Of a stretch of DNA of 64,000 bases, positions 19,029-30,062 are shown one piece after another. The position numbers and the translations under genes were made by a program. Below the pieces are notes generated by a model, which did not search any database, was not told where the DNA came from, and worked only from the letters and a program-made list of their open reading frames with translations. Every line of letters begins with the position of its first letter. The first letter of the stretch is position 1. This DNA is from an uncultured Pseudomonadota bacterium (GTDB lineage Bacteria > Myxococcota_A > UBA796 > SXON01): the NCBI GenBank assembly GCA_903844155.1, contig CAIMSU010000286.1:17904-81903 (forward strand), given 5' to 3'.

Positions 19029-19991
19029 TCAGCCCTTCAACCGCCGAAGGAGCGCCCGGGCGCCCGCGTCCCCGCGGTCCAGCGCCGAAGCCATGATGGC
19101 GAGCCGACGCGCGTTCTCAAGCAAGCCCAGACCCTCGTAGACCTCCGCGAGGACGAGGTGGTACCGCGCGTTCTTCGGCTCCTTCGCCACCGCTCTCCGG
19201 TACAGGTCGATGGCCCCCCGCACGTCATCCTCCTGTGTCCGAAGGAGCTCGGCGAGCTGGAACCAGGCCGCCCCGTCCGGCGGATCGAGGGCGATGGCGT
19301 TGCGGAACGCCGCAATCGCCTCGGCGCGTTGCCCGAACTCCAGGGCGCGTCCGGCCTGGGCCACCAACGCGGCCGCCCGGACATGACGGCTTCGAAGCGC
19401 CGCTTCCTGGTGCAGGGCCAGGTACTCGGCGTTCTTCGGATCATACCGGGTGGCCAGGTAGAGGTTCGCCTCTGCCTTGCCCCAGGCTCCAGCTTCAAAG
19501 TCGGCCTTTCCCGCCAAAAAGAAGCGCTGGGCCTGCTGCATCTGCGCGGTGAGCTGAGCGCGGATCGCCTCCACGGGCGCCGGTGCCCGTGAAATACCGG
19601 GTGGAAGCGAGGTGACCGCCCGCTCCCCAGGACGAAACTGGACTTCCGCGCTGGATGCGGGCCGTTCCATCGGCCGGATCGGCCGCGGGGGCACGCTGAA
19701 CGCCCGTCGCGGCGCGTCGGAGGAGATGCTCGATACCTCGCGATGGGCGCGGACCGCCCGCGTGACGGCCGCGAAGTTCTCGTCGATGACCGTGCGGAGC
19801 GCGCCGACCTCCCGACTGTAGAACCGGTCGGGGTGCCACTGCCGAACGTAGGTTCGGTAGCCGTTTTCGACGTCCCCAGGACCAAAAAGCGCGTCCAACG
19901 ACAGCCTCTCGCCCTCCAGGCCGCGCTGCACCGCACCAGCGATCCGCCGGATCTCCCCGGCCTCCCAGTCCGTCAGTTCCCGCTTCTCCAT
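19029..19991 (-). CDS. J-domain-like protein with C-terminal TPRs
   Basis: The N terminus has a J-domain-like segment: LSLDALFGPGDVENGYRTYV leads into RQWHPDRFYSREVG, which carries the HPD motif that stimulates DnaK ATPase. A disordered Pro/Arg/Ser linker of about 50 residues follows, then TPR repeats (AALVAQAGRALEFGQRAEAI, AWFQLAELLRTQEDDVRGAI, YHLVLAEVYEGLGLLENARR). It may recruit Hsp70 to TPR-bound clients. A promoter at 20041-20068 places transcription start near 20034. This rules out the GTG at 20042 and leaves the ATGs at 20015 and 19991; I use 19991, giving 320 residues (MEKRELTDWEAGEIRR). Confidence 0.82.
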   Translation of the reverse strand: MEKRELTDWEAGEIRRIAGAVQRGLEGERLSLDALFGPGDVENGYRTYVRQWHPDRFYSREVGALRTVIDENFAAVTRAVRAHREVSSISSDAPRRAFSVPPRPIRPMERPASSAEVQFRPGERAVTSLPPGISRAPAPVEAIRAQLTAQMQQAQRFFLAGKADFEAGAWGKAEANLYLATRYDPKNAEYLALHQEAALRSRHVRAAALVAQAGRALEFGQRAEAIAAFRNAIALDPPDGAAWFQLAELLRTQEDDVRGAIDLYRRAVAKEPKNARYHLVLAEVYEGLGLLENARRLAIMASALDRGDAGARALLRRLKG

Positions 19992-20040
19992 CCGAAACCC
20001 CGGCGCAGAGCGCATCGTCGGCCGAACGACCGACGCGCAC

Positions 20041-20068
20041 ACTGTACCCGGGCCTCGCCGGGAGTCAA
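20041..20068 (-). promoter_or_regulatory. Sigma-70-type promoter of the J-domain/TPR gene
   Basis: On the minus strand TTGACT (20068-20063) is followed by 16 bases and TACAGT (20046-20041). The spacer itself is an interrupted dyad, CCCGG-CGAGGC-CCGGG, which could bind a regulator. The predicted start near 20034 lies downstream of the GTG at 20042 and so decides against that start codon. Confidence 0.55.
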
Positions 20069-20090
20069 GACACTCAGTGGCGCTATTATG

Positions 20091-20966
20091 CTATTTCGGA
20101 GATCCTGTCGAATTCCCGGCGGCCTCAAACCGCCTCGCCTGCCAGTAGGTCATCTGTTGGACCGTGATCATGTAGACGGAAGGCAGGATGTTGATGGGTG
20201 CGAGGAGCACGTCGAAGACGGCCGGCGCCCAGCTCGATCCTGACTCGGAGCTGCCGAGCGTCGCGAGGTCTGGCGTATGTCCCGCCTGCAACGCGGTATA
20301 CATGTCAAGGTAGGCAGGGGCGGAGACCGCGGCGCTGCCGGCACACGACACGACGCTGATGAGCAGGCTCACGACCGCACCCACCACAAAGCCGACGGTC
20401 ACGGCGGCGGCGATCCGGATCCCGGGGCGCGCCGGGCCCATCTCCAGCAAGCCGAGGTGAAAAGCTCTTGGGAACGACTGAAACCCGTTGTCCTCCTCGT
20501 AGGCCACGGTGGTCGCGAGGCCAACGGGCAGGAGGAGCAACGTCCCGCCGGCGTACCACCCGCTGATGGCAGCCTGCTCAAAGATCCCGGCGACGAGCCA
20601 CGCGAATTGCAGGCGCCAGCTCGCCAGCCGTCTCATCCCACCCGCGATGTCCGGCGTGCGCCCCGCAGAGAGATCGGCGAGGATGACGAACGCGAACATC
20701 AGCGCCACAAGCTCGATCAGCAGCTTCATGGCGAAGAGCAGCAACGCCACGACCAGCCCGTCGACGATGGCCTGCACATCGACCTTCAACAGCGTCTGCA
20801 GGAGCGAGCCCAGGTCCGGCATGTAGTGCTCGATCACCGCCTCCGGGAGCGCCGCGATCATCGAGAGCACCGCCACGATCGGCAGCCAGTGGCGGGCCTC
20901 GCGAACGAGGAGGCCGGCGGCATCGAGGATTGTGCCTGGGATGCCCGCGTCGGTGTCGTCAGCCAT
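20091..20966 (-). CDS. Polytopic membrane protein of unknown function
   Basis: From the ATG at 20966 (MADDTDAGIPG) the protein has 291 residues and at least five hydrophobic segments: LPIVAVLSMIAALPEAVI, VDGLVVALLLFAMKLLIELV, AWLVAGIFEQAAISGWYAGG, IRIAAAVTVGFVVGAVVSLL and VFDVLLAPINILPSVYMITV. The arrangement of paired helices resembles glycerophosphoryl-diester-phosphodiesterase-type membrane domains and DUF-type integral proteins, but nothing specific is recognised. The C-terminal tail (QARRFEAAGNSTGSPK) is polar. It ends about 50 bp from the promoter of the J-domain gene on the same strand, and the YceI gene lies 69 bp upstream. Confidence 0.8.
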   Translation of the reverse strand: MADDTDAGIPGTILDAAGLLVREARHWLPIVAVLSMIAALPEAVIEHYMPDLGSLLQTLLKVDVQAIVDGLVVALLLFAMKLLIELVALMFAFVILADLSAGRTPDIAGGMRRLASWRLQFAWLVAGIFEQAAISGWYAGGTLLLLPVGLATTVAYEEDNGFQSFPRAFHLGLLEMGPARPGIRIAAAVTVGFVVGAVVSLLISVVSCAGSAAVSAPAYLDMYTALQAGHTPDLATLGSSESGSSWAPAVFDVLLAPINILPSVYMITVQQMTYWQARRFEAAGNSTGSPK

Positions 20967-21035
20967 CCGCTCCGTTATCGCGGAGCCGAGCCAGGCCCGG
21001 GCGACTGTCACGCCGCCAGGGCAGATCGTGACGGA

Positions 21036-21665
21036 TCAAGGCGCGGCTTTGCCGGCCACGATGTCGAAGGTCACGTACATGGCCGGGTCGAGCGTCGAGA
21101 GGATGATCGACGGGTCGGGAACGCCAAAATCGGACCAGAGCAGGTCATACCGGCCGCTCATGTGGAGCTCGCCGCCGTCCCACCGGAACGACGCGGGCAC
21201 CGATACCGCGCGGGTCACGTCGCGGATCGTGAGCGGGCCGGTGAGCGTCACGCTCCCGGCGCCCGAGCCGGACCGAAGCGCGGCGACGTCGCCCGTCATG
21301 CTCGTCGCCCGGAAGGTGATCTCCGAAAACTTCGGGGCTTCCAGGCAATAGCTCAACAGGCGCGCATCCCGCGGACCGGACCCCGTCGTCAGGCTGGCCG
21401 TCGGGACGTCGAGCTCACCCTTGAGGGCACCAACGTCGATGTGCCCGGCGAAGGGGCCGGAGCCCTCGAACGCGCCCAACGTGGCGCTGCTGTGGAACTC
21501 CAAAGCGCTCTGCGGCAGGAAGCTGAGATCGCTGGACCGCACCGTCACAACTGCCTTTTCCGGCGTCGACGCCTTCGCCTGAGCGGTCGCGTGCTTGACG
21601 GGCGCCGCGTGCTTTGGCGCGGGCGTACGGGCGATCGCCAGGGGCACGAGGAGACCGAGGATCAT
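21036..21665 (-). CDS. YceI-family secreted lipocalin-like protein
   Basis: YceI proteins form a beta barrel that binds isoprenoid-like lipids in the periplasm. The 209-residue product has an N-terminal signal (MILGLLVPLAIARTPA) and a Lys/Ala-rich linker. The domain then begins at VRSSDLSFLPQSALEFHSSA. Family patterns include GAFEGSGPFAGHIDVG, RDARLLSYCLEAPKFSEITF and GPLTIRDVTRAVSVPASFRW. The C terminus (VTFDIVAGKAAP) is intact. Linker and signal vary from the E. coli form. The double-FKBP lipoprotein gene lies 35 bp upstream on the same strand and may share a promoter. Confidence 0.9.
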   Translation of the reverse strand: MILGLLVPLAIARTPAPKHAAPVKHATAQAKASTPEKAVVTVRSSDLSFLPQSALEFHSSATLGAFEGSGPFAGHIDVGALKGELDVPTASLTTGSGPRDARLLSYCLEAPKFSEITFRATSMTGDVAALRSGSGAGSVTLTGPLTIRDVTRAVSVPASFRWDGGELHMSGRYDLLWSDFGVPDPSIILSTLDPAMYVTFDIVAGKAAP

Positions 21666-21700
21666 CGCGGGATCGTATCCCCACCGGCCGACCGCGGGAC

Positions 21701-22606
<906 letters not shown>

Positions 22607-22687
22607 GGCGGCGCGGCTAACCGATCGCGGCGAGAACGGCGTGTCTCCATTCGTCGCCGCTGACCCTGGGCCGGCTAAGTGGCCCGG

Positions 22688-23095
22688 ATGAAGCGCCTCT
22701 CCCGCAACGCACCCTGTCCCTGCGGCTCGGGGCGCAACGCCAAGGGCTGTTGTGCCCGGATCCTCGATGGCGAGGCCGCCCAAACGCCGGAAGCCTTGAT
22801 GCGCTCGCGGTACACCGCCTACGCAGTCGGCGACGTGGCCCACCTCATGAACACAACCCACCCCGACAGCCCGCACTGGCGCGTCGACCGGCGCCTCTGG
22901 GCAACGGAGCTGCGCGAGTTCAGCACCACCACCGACTTCGTGGCCCTCGACGTCCAGTATTCGAGCGTGACGGGCGATGAGGCCGTCGTCCAGTTCCACG
23001 CGACGCTCCGCCAGCACGATGCCGACGCGTCATTCACGGAGCGGAGCCGGTTCCTACGCGTCGACGGGCGCTGGCTCTACGTCAACGCCACCTGA
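22688..23095 (+). CDS. YchJ-like SEC-C motif protein
   Basis: The 135-residue protein starts MKRLSRNAPCPCGSGRNAKG, where CPCGSGRNAKGCC is a SEC-C zinc-binding motif. The rest, containing LMRSRYTAYAVGDVAHLMNT and SRFLRVDGRWLYVNA, is the NTF2-like domain of the YchJ/UPF0225 family. SEC-C modules bind zinc and often contact ribosomes or the Sec machinery, but the function of YchJ is not known. I start at the ATG at 22688; a GTG at 22679 would add three residues. The flanking genes are on the other strand on both sides, so it is monocistronic. Confidence 0.9.
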   Translation: MKRLSRNAPCPCGSGRNAKGCCARILDGEAAQTPEALMRSRYTAYAVGDVAHLMNTTHPDSPHWRVDRRLWATELREFSTTTDFVALDVQYSSVTGDEAVVQFHATLRQHDADASFTERSRFLRVDGRWLYVNAT

Positions 23096-23110
23096 GCGGC
23101 GAGCGCCGAA

Positions 23111-23707
23111 CTACCGGCCGAGGAGCTTCTTGATCCGGCACTTGATGCGGCCAAGGATGCCCTTGGGCTTGGTGCAGGTCTTCCCGTCCGCAGCCGGGGC
23201 GGCCGAAGGGGGCGGCGACGCCTTCTTACGGGGCGGAGGCGGCAATTCCTGCTCCTCCCCCGAGCCTTCCCGATCATGCGCGTGCGAATGGCCGTGCGAG
23301 TGCCCGTGGTCGTGGCCCTGGTCCGCTTCGGGCGGGGCGACGGGAGCAGGCGGGGCGACGGTTGTGGCCGCGTCTGCGGCGACGACGGCTACAGCCTCGG
23401 CAGTCGCCTCGCCGGACGGCTCCGCTGGCACATCGGCCGCCTTCTTCTTGCCTTTTTTCCCCCCACCCGCCGCTTTTGTCTTCTCGGCCAGGGCCCGACC
23501 TTCGGAGTGCAGGCTGAACGAGGTGCCGTCCCAGCGCAGGAGGCCGTCCTCGACCATCCCCTCCAGCAGCTCCGAGAGCGGCTGGTGGCTGACGAGCAGC
23601 TTCAGGCCGCACCACTCGCCAAGCGCCGTCATCGTCAGCTCGCCCCCGTTCTCGAGGAGGTGCATGCAGATCTTTTCGCGGCGGGACTGGAGGATGGTGT
23701 CAGACAT
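23111..23707 (-). CDS. Winged-helix-like protein with His-rich linker
   Basis: Residues 1-75 (SRREKICMHLLENGGELTMT, ALGEWCGLKLLVSHQPLSEL, MVEDGLLRWDG, SFSLHSEGRALAEK) form a helix-turn-helix with a beta wing, as in small DNA-binding proteins. A Lys-rich patch and a long Ala/Pro linker follow. Next is a His-Asp stretch (DQGHDHGHSHGHSHAHDREG), typical of nickel or zinc binding. The C terminus is basic with two Cys (DGKTCTKPKGILGRIKCRIK). A metal-responsive regulator is one reading; a nucleoid-associated protein with a metal-storage tail is another. No metal transporter is adjacent. Confidence 0.72.
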   Translation of the reverse strand: MSDTILQSRREKICMHLLENGGELTMTALGEWCGLKLLVSHQPLSELLEGMVEDGLLRWDGTSFSLHSEGRALAEKTKAAGGGKKGKKKAADVPAEPSGEATAEAVAVVAADAATTVAPPAPVAPPEADQGHDHGHSHGHSHAHDREGSGEEQELPPPPRKKASPPPSAAPAADGKTCTKPKGILGRIKCRIKKLLGR

Positions 23708-23748
23708 TCGCCGCGACTATCCGAAAAGGACCAGCGACGGTAGGAGAT

Positions 23749-24618
23749 TCAGAACACCTCCGCCATCATGCAGCGCGCACTACCACCTCCGACAGTCTCG
23801 ATGGTCGGGATCGCGACGATGACGACGCGACCGAGCTGATCGCGCTGCTCGGGCCGGAACGCCTCCCAGGCCGTGCGGGAGAGGACGGTGACCGGGCCGT
23901 GGGCGCCACGCAGCGTGAGGACGTTGCCGCAGTAGGCGCGGACCTGGGCGGCGGTGAGGGAAATGAGCCTACGGCCAGTGTCCTGGAGGCGGCCTTCGAC
24001 GGCATGCCGACCGCGAGTCGCGCCGTCTCCGAACCAGACGGCCCAGTCGACGCCGAGGCCGAGGACGACGTTGGTGTGGTAGACAGCCGCGCCGTCGAGC
24101 CTGGCATCGAACCCACTCGACGTATACCCCAGCTTCGTCGCGACGATCCAGGTCGCCATGTCCACCGTCCGGGGCGAGCGACACGCGTAGGCGAGCCGAT
24201 TCTCGTGGTCGAAAACGAGGCTCCCAGTCCCTTCGACAAAGAGCCCCCGGTCCTCCAGCATCGACCAGTCGACCACCCGGTCCGGCAGGATGTCCCTGCG
24301 CTTCTCCGCCCGCCGCGACGGCACCGCCATCGGGTAGACGATCGCGCGGCCATCGGGCATCCAGCTCACCCAGTTGTTCGGGAACACCGCGTCCGGCTTC
24401 GGCGGGTCGGGCGTGTCCTCCACGACGCGGACGGTGATCCCCTCCTCGCGAAGCTGCACGACCATCCGGTCGAATTCCTCGACAGCGAGGGCGGCGAGGC
24501 GATGGGCGGGAACGTCCAACCGACGTTGGAACAGGTTCGACGCCGCGGCCTCCTCCGAAAAGGCGAAACACGCTGGGCGCACCATCAAAACCGTCGAGGC
24601 GAGGGTCATCCCCGGCAT
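23749..24618 (-). CDS. ctlX: CtlX-like amidinotransferase-superfamily hydrolase
   Basis: CtlX-type enzymes hydrolyse guanidino or ureido compounds such as citrulline or methylarginines. This 289-residue protein matches the family along its length: VLMVRPACFAFSEEAAASNL, PDAVFPNNWVSWMPDG (substrate Asn/Asp), FVEGTGSLVFDHENRLAYAC (acidic residues), VYHTNVVLGLG (catalytic His) and VGGGSARCMMAEVF (nucleophile Cys near the end). The fold is the penta-pentein barrel. The methyltransferase gene stops two bases before its ATG, so they are co-transcribed. The speA gene for arginine decarboxylation lies 1.2 kb away on the other strand; a shared arginine role is possible but not shown. Confidence 0.88.
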   Translation of the reverse strand: MPGMTLASTVLMVRPACFAFSEEAAASNLFQRRLDVPAHRLAALAVEEFDRMVVQLREEGITVRVVEDTPDPPKPDAVFPNNWVSWMPDGRAIVYPMAVPSRRAEKRRDILPDRVVDWSMLEDRGLFVEGTGSLVFDHENRLAYACRSPRTVDMATWIVATKLGYTSSGFDARLDGAAVYHTNVVLGLGVDWAVWFGDGATRGRHAVEGRLQDTGRRLISLTAAQVRAYCGNVLTLRGAHGPVTVLSRTAWEAFRPEQRDQLGRVVIVAIPTIETVGGGSARCMMAEVF

Positions 24619-24620
24619 CT

Positions 24621-25208
24621 TCAGTAGATCCCCGGGATGAACCGCTTGGTCTGGGCAACGAACGCCCGGTATCGGTCACCGAAGGCGTCGAGGAGGATGG
24701 CTTCTTCGGCGCGCGCCCGCTGGTCGCCCGCCCAGGCGATGCCGAGGATCGAGCCCCAGATGAAGCCGTTCGGAACCCAGATGGCGGTGCCGAGCGCGAG
24801 CAGGATCATCGCGGTGTAGATCGGGTGGCGGACCAGGCGAAAAGGCCCGTCGGTGCACAATTCATGGTCGGCGCCCAGCTCCGCGCGCAACTTCCACGAG
24901 CGGAACACCCAGAGCGTCCACAGCCCGAGCAGCCCGCCGAGCCCAATGACGGAGGCGCCGGCCCACGCCGCAACGCCACCCTGCACCATCGTCGGATTCG
25001 CGAAGATTCCGCCTACAAGGCCAAGATACATCCCGGCGGTCGCCAGGGAGTGCTGGGTGATGAGCCAGCTTGGACGCCCGGAGGCGTGCACCACTGCACC
25101 GTCATTCCGGCCTCGCATCCGGTCGACCTGGCCGCGGACGATGAACGGGAACCAGAACGCGAAGTGGGCGGCGTAGGGGAGCATGCGGAGCGCGCTGTCA
25201 GGAAACAC
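24621..25208 (-). CDS. Isoprenylcysteine carboxyl methyltransferase-like membrane protein
   Basis: The protein has about five transmembrane helices and the ICMT/PEMT signature RLVRHPIYTAMIL with downstream EEAILLDAFGDRYRAFVAQT. Such proteins methylate small hydrophobic or lipid substrates using SAM; bacterial members are mostly uncharacterised. The start is set at GTG 25208 (MFPDSALRMLPYAAHF, 195 residues) because AGAGG lies five bases upstream. The ATG at 25184 and a GTG at 25232 lack a ribosome-binding site. It is followed directly by the CtlX gene, which starts two bases after its stop. Confidence 0.85.
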   Translation of the reverse strand: MFPDSALRMLPYAAHFAFWFPFIVRGQVDRMRGRNDGAVVHASGRPSWLITQHSLATAGMYLGLVGGIFANPTMVQGGVAAWAGASVIGLGGLLGLWTLWVFRSWKLRAELGADHELCTDGPFRLVRHPIYTAMILLALGTAIWVPNGFIWGSILGIAWAGDQRARAEEAILLDAFGDRYRAFVAQTKRFIPGIY

Positions 25209-25253
25209 GCGGGCCTCTAACCCCCTTTTCACCGAGCAGGCGATCGCCCGGGC

Positions 25254-25268
25254 CGGACATTTTTTGGC
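25254..25268. promoter_or_regulatory. 15-base motif also present at 59130-59144
   Basis: CGGACATTTTTTGGC occurs here in the intergenic region before the small membrane gene at 25373. Its exact reverse complement occurs at 59130-59144 in the WYL-regulator intergenic region. An AT-rich 15-mer recurring by chance in such GC-rich DNA is unlikely. An inverted repeat CTCAGAA-N13-TTCTGAG (25274-25300) lies just downstream. A shared transcription-factor site is the likely meaning. Confidence 0.45.
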
Positions 25269-25372
25269 GAGGGCTCAGAATCGCGTAGGGCGTTTCTGAG
25301 ACGGGGGTTCGACAGCTAGCGGCGCGGGTGCAACCCATCGCCGGCGCGTGCGGCAGCGGAATAGGGGGCGCC

Positions 25373-25669
25373 ATGGCCGGCGAACGCAACCACTACTGCG
25401 CCGGGGTGGTCGGCATCGGCACCCTCGTCCTGGCCGCGGTGGGGGCGGGCCTCTCCTGCGCTGGGAATGACCCCGCGGGCACCCCGTTCGCGATCGCGCT
25501 CGTCGTCGGAGGGGCAGCGGGCGCCGGCGCTGGGGCGGCTGCGGCAGCGCGCATCTCGGGGTTCACGACGTCGCTCGTCGCCGGGTTCGCGGTCTCGGGG
25601 CTGACGACGGCGGTCGCCACCGCGTTCGCCACCCCCCTCGCGTTCGGACTCCTGCTCTCAGCGAGATGA
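25373..25669 (+). CDS. Small predicted membrane protein
   Basis: From the ATG at 25373 (MAGERNHYCAGVVGIGTLVL), preceded by GGGGG four bases upstream, the protein has 98 residues. Three hydrophobic segments are visible: GVVGIGTLVLAAVGAGLSC, FAIALVVGGAAGAGAGAAAA and TSLVAGFAVSGLTTAVATAF. Third-position GC is uniformly high, as in neighbouring real genes, which supports coding. It resembles small integral membrane proteins of unknown role. The region upstream carries the 15-base motif at 25254-25268, so it may belong to the regulon suggested at 59061. No family is recognised. Confidence 0.6.
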   Translation: MAGERNHYCAGVVGIGTLVLAAVGAGLSCAGNDPAGTPFAIALVVGGAAGAGAGAAAAARISGFTTSLVAGFAVSGLTTAVATAFATPLAFGLLLSAR

Positions 25670-25795
25670 ACGAGGAGGCAGCGAGGCTTCTGGACTTCCC
25701 GGTGGGCGGCGTCGGTGACATTTTGGCCGAAGCCCGCACACGTCGCGCGCAGTGCGATATCCGCGCGTCCCCCGGCTCCCCGGGACGGAGGCCTC

Positions 25796-27688
<1,893 letters not shown>

Positions 27689-27746
27689 GGTCTCGCGGAC
27701 GATCCGGCGGCCGTTCTTCGCGGCCCCGGAGCCGGCCCCGGCGTCC

Positions 27747-28571
27747 ATGATGCCACCAGCGCCCGTGCTGAAGTGGGCCGGCGGCAAGCGCCAGCTCCTC
27801 CCCGAGCTCATGCCGCGGATCGCGGGCGCCGGCAAGGTGTCGGCGTACCACGAGCCATTCATCGGTGGGGGCGCCGTCTATTTCGAGATCTGCGGGCGGG
27901 GCCTCCTGCCCGCTCGGGCGACGATCTCGGACGTGAACCCCAACCTCATCGACGTGTACGAGGCCGTTCGCGAGGAGTGTCCTACGCTCTCTCGGCTCCT
28001 GCGGGCCCTGCAGGAGACACACAGCGAGGACCAATACTACGCCGTGCGCGGCCGTGTGCCAGAGACGCGCGTCGAGCGCGCCGCCCGCGTGATCTACCTG
28101 AACAAAACGTGCTTCAACGGACTGTACCGGGAAAACTCCAAGGGCGGATTCAACGTCCCACACGGCAAGTACGCGAACCCCGGGATCTGGAACGAGCCGG
28201 CCCTGTTCGCGGCCAGCCGCGCCCTGCAATCGGCGGAGATCCTCTGTCGTGGCTTCGCCGCGATCGTCGAGCGCGCCAAGGACGGCGACCTCGTCTACTT
28301 CGACCCGCCGTACGTGCCACTGTCGGCCACCGCCTCGTTCGCGGGCTACGCGAAAGGCGGCTTTGGTCCGGCCGACCAGGAGGAGTTGGTGGGTGTGCTG
28401 CGTGTATTGGACGGCCGGGGCGTGAAGTTCATCCTCTCCAACTCTATGAACGAGCGCGTTCGCTCACTGTACGCCGGCTTTCGCATCGAGACCGTCCTGG
28501 CGAGTCGGAACGTGAACCGGAACGGCGCCGGCCGGGGCAAGATCGAGGAGGCGATCGTCACGAACTTCTGA
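27747..28571 (+). CDS. dam: D12-class N6-adenine DNA methyltransferase (Dam-like)
   Basis: The 274-residue protein has the two hallmarks of the class: PVLKWAGGKRQLLPEL (SAM-binding motif I) at the N terminus and FDPPYVPLSA (the catalytic DPPY) near residue 186. The segment EPFIGGGAVYFEIC and AARVIYLNKTCFNGLYRENS match Dam/DpnM-type enzymes, which methylate adenine in GATC. I start at ATG 27747; a TTG at 27663 could add 28 residues, but these do not resemble the family. No restriction enzyme gene is nearby, so this looks like an orphan methylase. It follows speA after 58 bp without obvious connection. Confidence 0.93.
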   Translation: MMPPAPVLKWAGGKRQLLPELMPRIAGAGKVSAYHEPFIGGGAVYFEICGRGLLPARATISDVNPNLIDVYEAVREECPTLSRLLRALQETHSEDQYYAVRGRVPETRVERAARVIYLNKTCFNGLYRENSKGGFNVPHGKYANPGIWNEPALFAASRALQSAEILCRGFAAIVERAKDGDLVYFDPPYVPLSATASFAGYAKGGFGPADQEELVGVLRVLDGRGVKFILSNSMNERVRSLYAGFRIETVLASRNVNRNGAGRGKIEEAIVTNF

Positions 28572-28707
28572 CCGGTGCAAGGCCGGGTTGGTTCACCACC
28601 GGGCGGCGCGGCCATCCCAGAGGCATGAAACGCCGGTCCACCAAGGAGCGCCGCTCGGTGGCTGGGAATTCAGGTGGGTGGTGAGCGAGGGGTAGGCCGA
28701 CCATCGG

Positions 28708-28734
28708 GAGGCCGTGAGAGGCCGTGAGAGGCCG
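28708..28734. repeat. Short tandem repeat of a 10-base unit
   Basis: GCCGTGAGAG is repeated twice in tandem (28711-28730), preceded by GAG and followed by GCCG, about 2.7 copies of the unit. It lies in a 256-bp intergenic region that otherwise shows nothing firm, upstream of the winged-helix gene remnant. Confidence 0.6.
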
Positions 28735-28827
28735 CCTTCAGTGGCCCTTAAAAAGAAGCGGTAGCGCCTCGATTGGAACGCGATCCGGTGGCGACCGCCC
28801 CGACGAGCTTCACGATAGCGGCGTCGG

Positions 28828-30042
28828 ATGACCCTCACGCTCGCAAGCGCCCGCGCGATCTCCCAATCCCGCCAGTCCCTCGATCGCCGCCGACCGGGCA
28901 CGTCCGCGCAGGATCTCGCGGACCACCTCGACGCGACGGGTTGGCTGCGAACGCTCGGCGGGATTGAAGGCTATGTCGCGCTCCACAATCGCGTTGCCGG
29001 CATCACACGCGGCTGCGTGGACACAGCGCTTGCGAACGGCGCAATTCGCGTCATGCCGGCGGTCCGCGGCTGCATCTACCTCGTGCCGAGGCGGATGACC
29101 GGCGTGCTGCTGCGCATTGCGGAGCACCTGAACCGGCGACGGATCGACGCCGAGATGGCGAAGCTCGGATGCCCGCGCGAGGAGCTGCAGACCCTCGGGA
29201 TCGCGATCCTGGAGGGCCTCGCGGCTGGCGCATTATCGACCGACAAGCTCAAGAAGGCGCTGCCGGCTGGCCTCGTGCGTGGCTTTGGAGAGGCGGGCAA
29301 GAAGATGGGCGTTTCGTCCAACCTTCCCTCCGCGCTCCGCGACCTGGAATTTGCGGGCAAGGTCGAGCGTGTGTTGGCGGACGGTGGCTTGGATTGCCAA
29401 TCGTACCTCTGGCGCCGTGCCGCCTCCGACCCGATGGTCGGCGTCCCTGCGGACCCGCTGGACTGGATGATCGAGGTCGGCCGGAGCTACTGGCGACACG
29501 CCGGCTTTGCCGACCGCGCGGACTTTGCCGACTGGGCGGGCATCTCGCAGAAGGACGCGAAGGCGGTGACAGCGGCGCTCGCGTTGGTCCCGGTGACGAT
29601 TGAAGGCTGGGGCAAGGACGTCTACGCGCTTCCGGAGGTGCTGGACACCGTTGGTCCCTCGCCGACGGCCGCTGTGCGTTTGTTACGCTTCGAGGACAAT
29701 CTTTACGCACTCCATGGCTCCGTAGCGCCGTTCGTGGACGCGCGCGATGGCGACGTGGTCGTACGCGGCTGGGGAAACGGCCGGGCCCCAGTCTCGCTGG
29801 CGATGGCCAAACACGTGGAATCCCGCACAATCACGACCGAGGGCCGGATCGCCGGATTGTGGTAGTGGGACGCGCGGAAGGGCGAGGTGGCTACGCGAAC
29901 GTTCGGGGCGATCGACCCCGCAGGCGTCGCTGCCGAGCGCGATGCCCTGGCACGCCTGATCGGTGACCTCGGCCACGCACGCAGCTTCTCCCTGGACACC
30001 GACGTGCTCGTCCAGGAGCGGGCCGACGGCCTGCGGACGTAG
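28828..30042 (+). pseudogene. Winged-helix DNA-binding protein (HTH_42 family) interrupted by TAG
   Basis: The open frame 28828-29865 encodes 345 residues of a family with several winged-helix units (HTH_42, PF06224-type): MTLTLASARAISQSRQS, ITRGCVDTALANGAIRVMPA, RGCIYLVPRRMTG, RRAASDPMVGVPADPLDWMI. It ends GRIAGLW followed by TAG at 29863-29865. The same frame then continues WDARKGEVATRTFGAI and on for 58 sense codons to the TAG at 30040-30042. Relatives have a Glu-Tyr-Asp-like sequence right after GLW, so TAG probably replaced GAG. These proteins are linked to DNA interstrand-crosslink repair glycosylases in some bacteria (YcaQ/AlkZ), but identity is tentative. A product lacking the last 60 residues may still fold. 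Confidence 0.72.
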
Positions 30043-30062
30043 CCGCGGGCGGCGCTGCTCGC

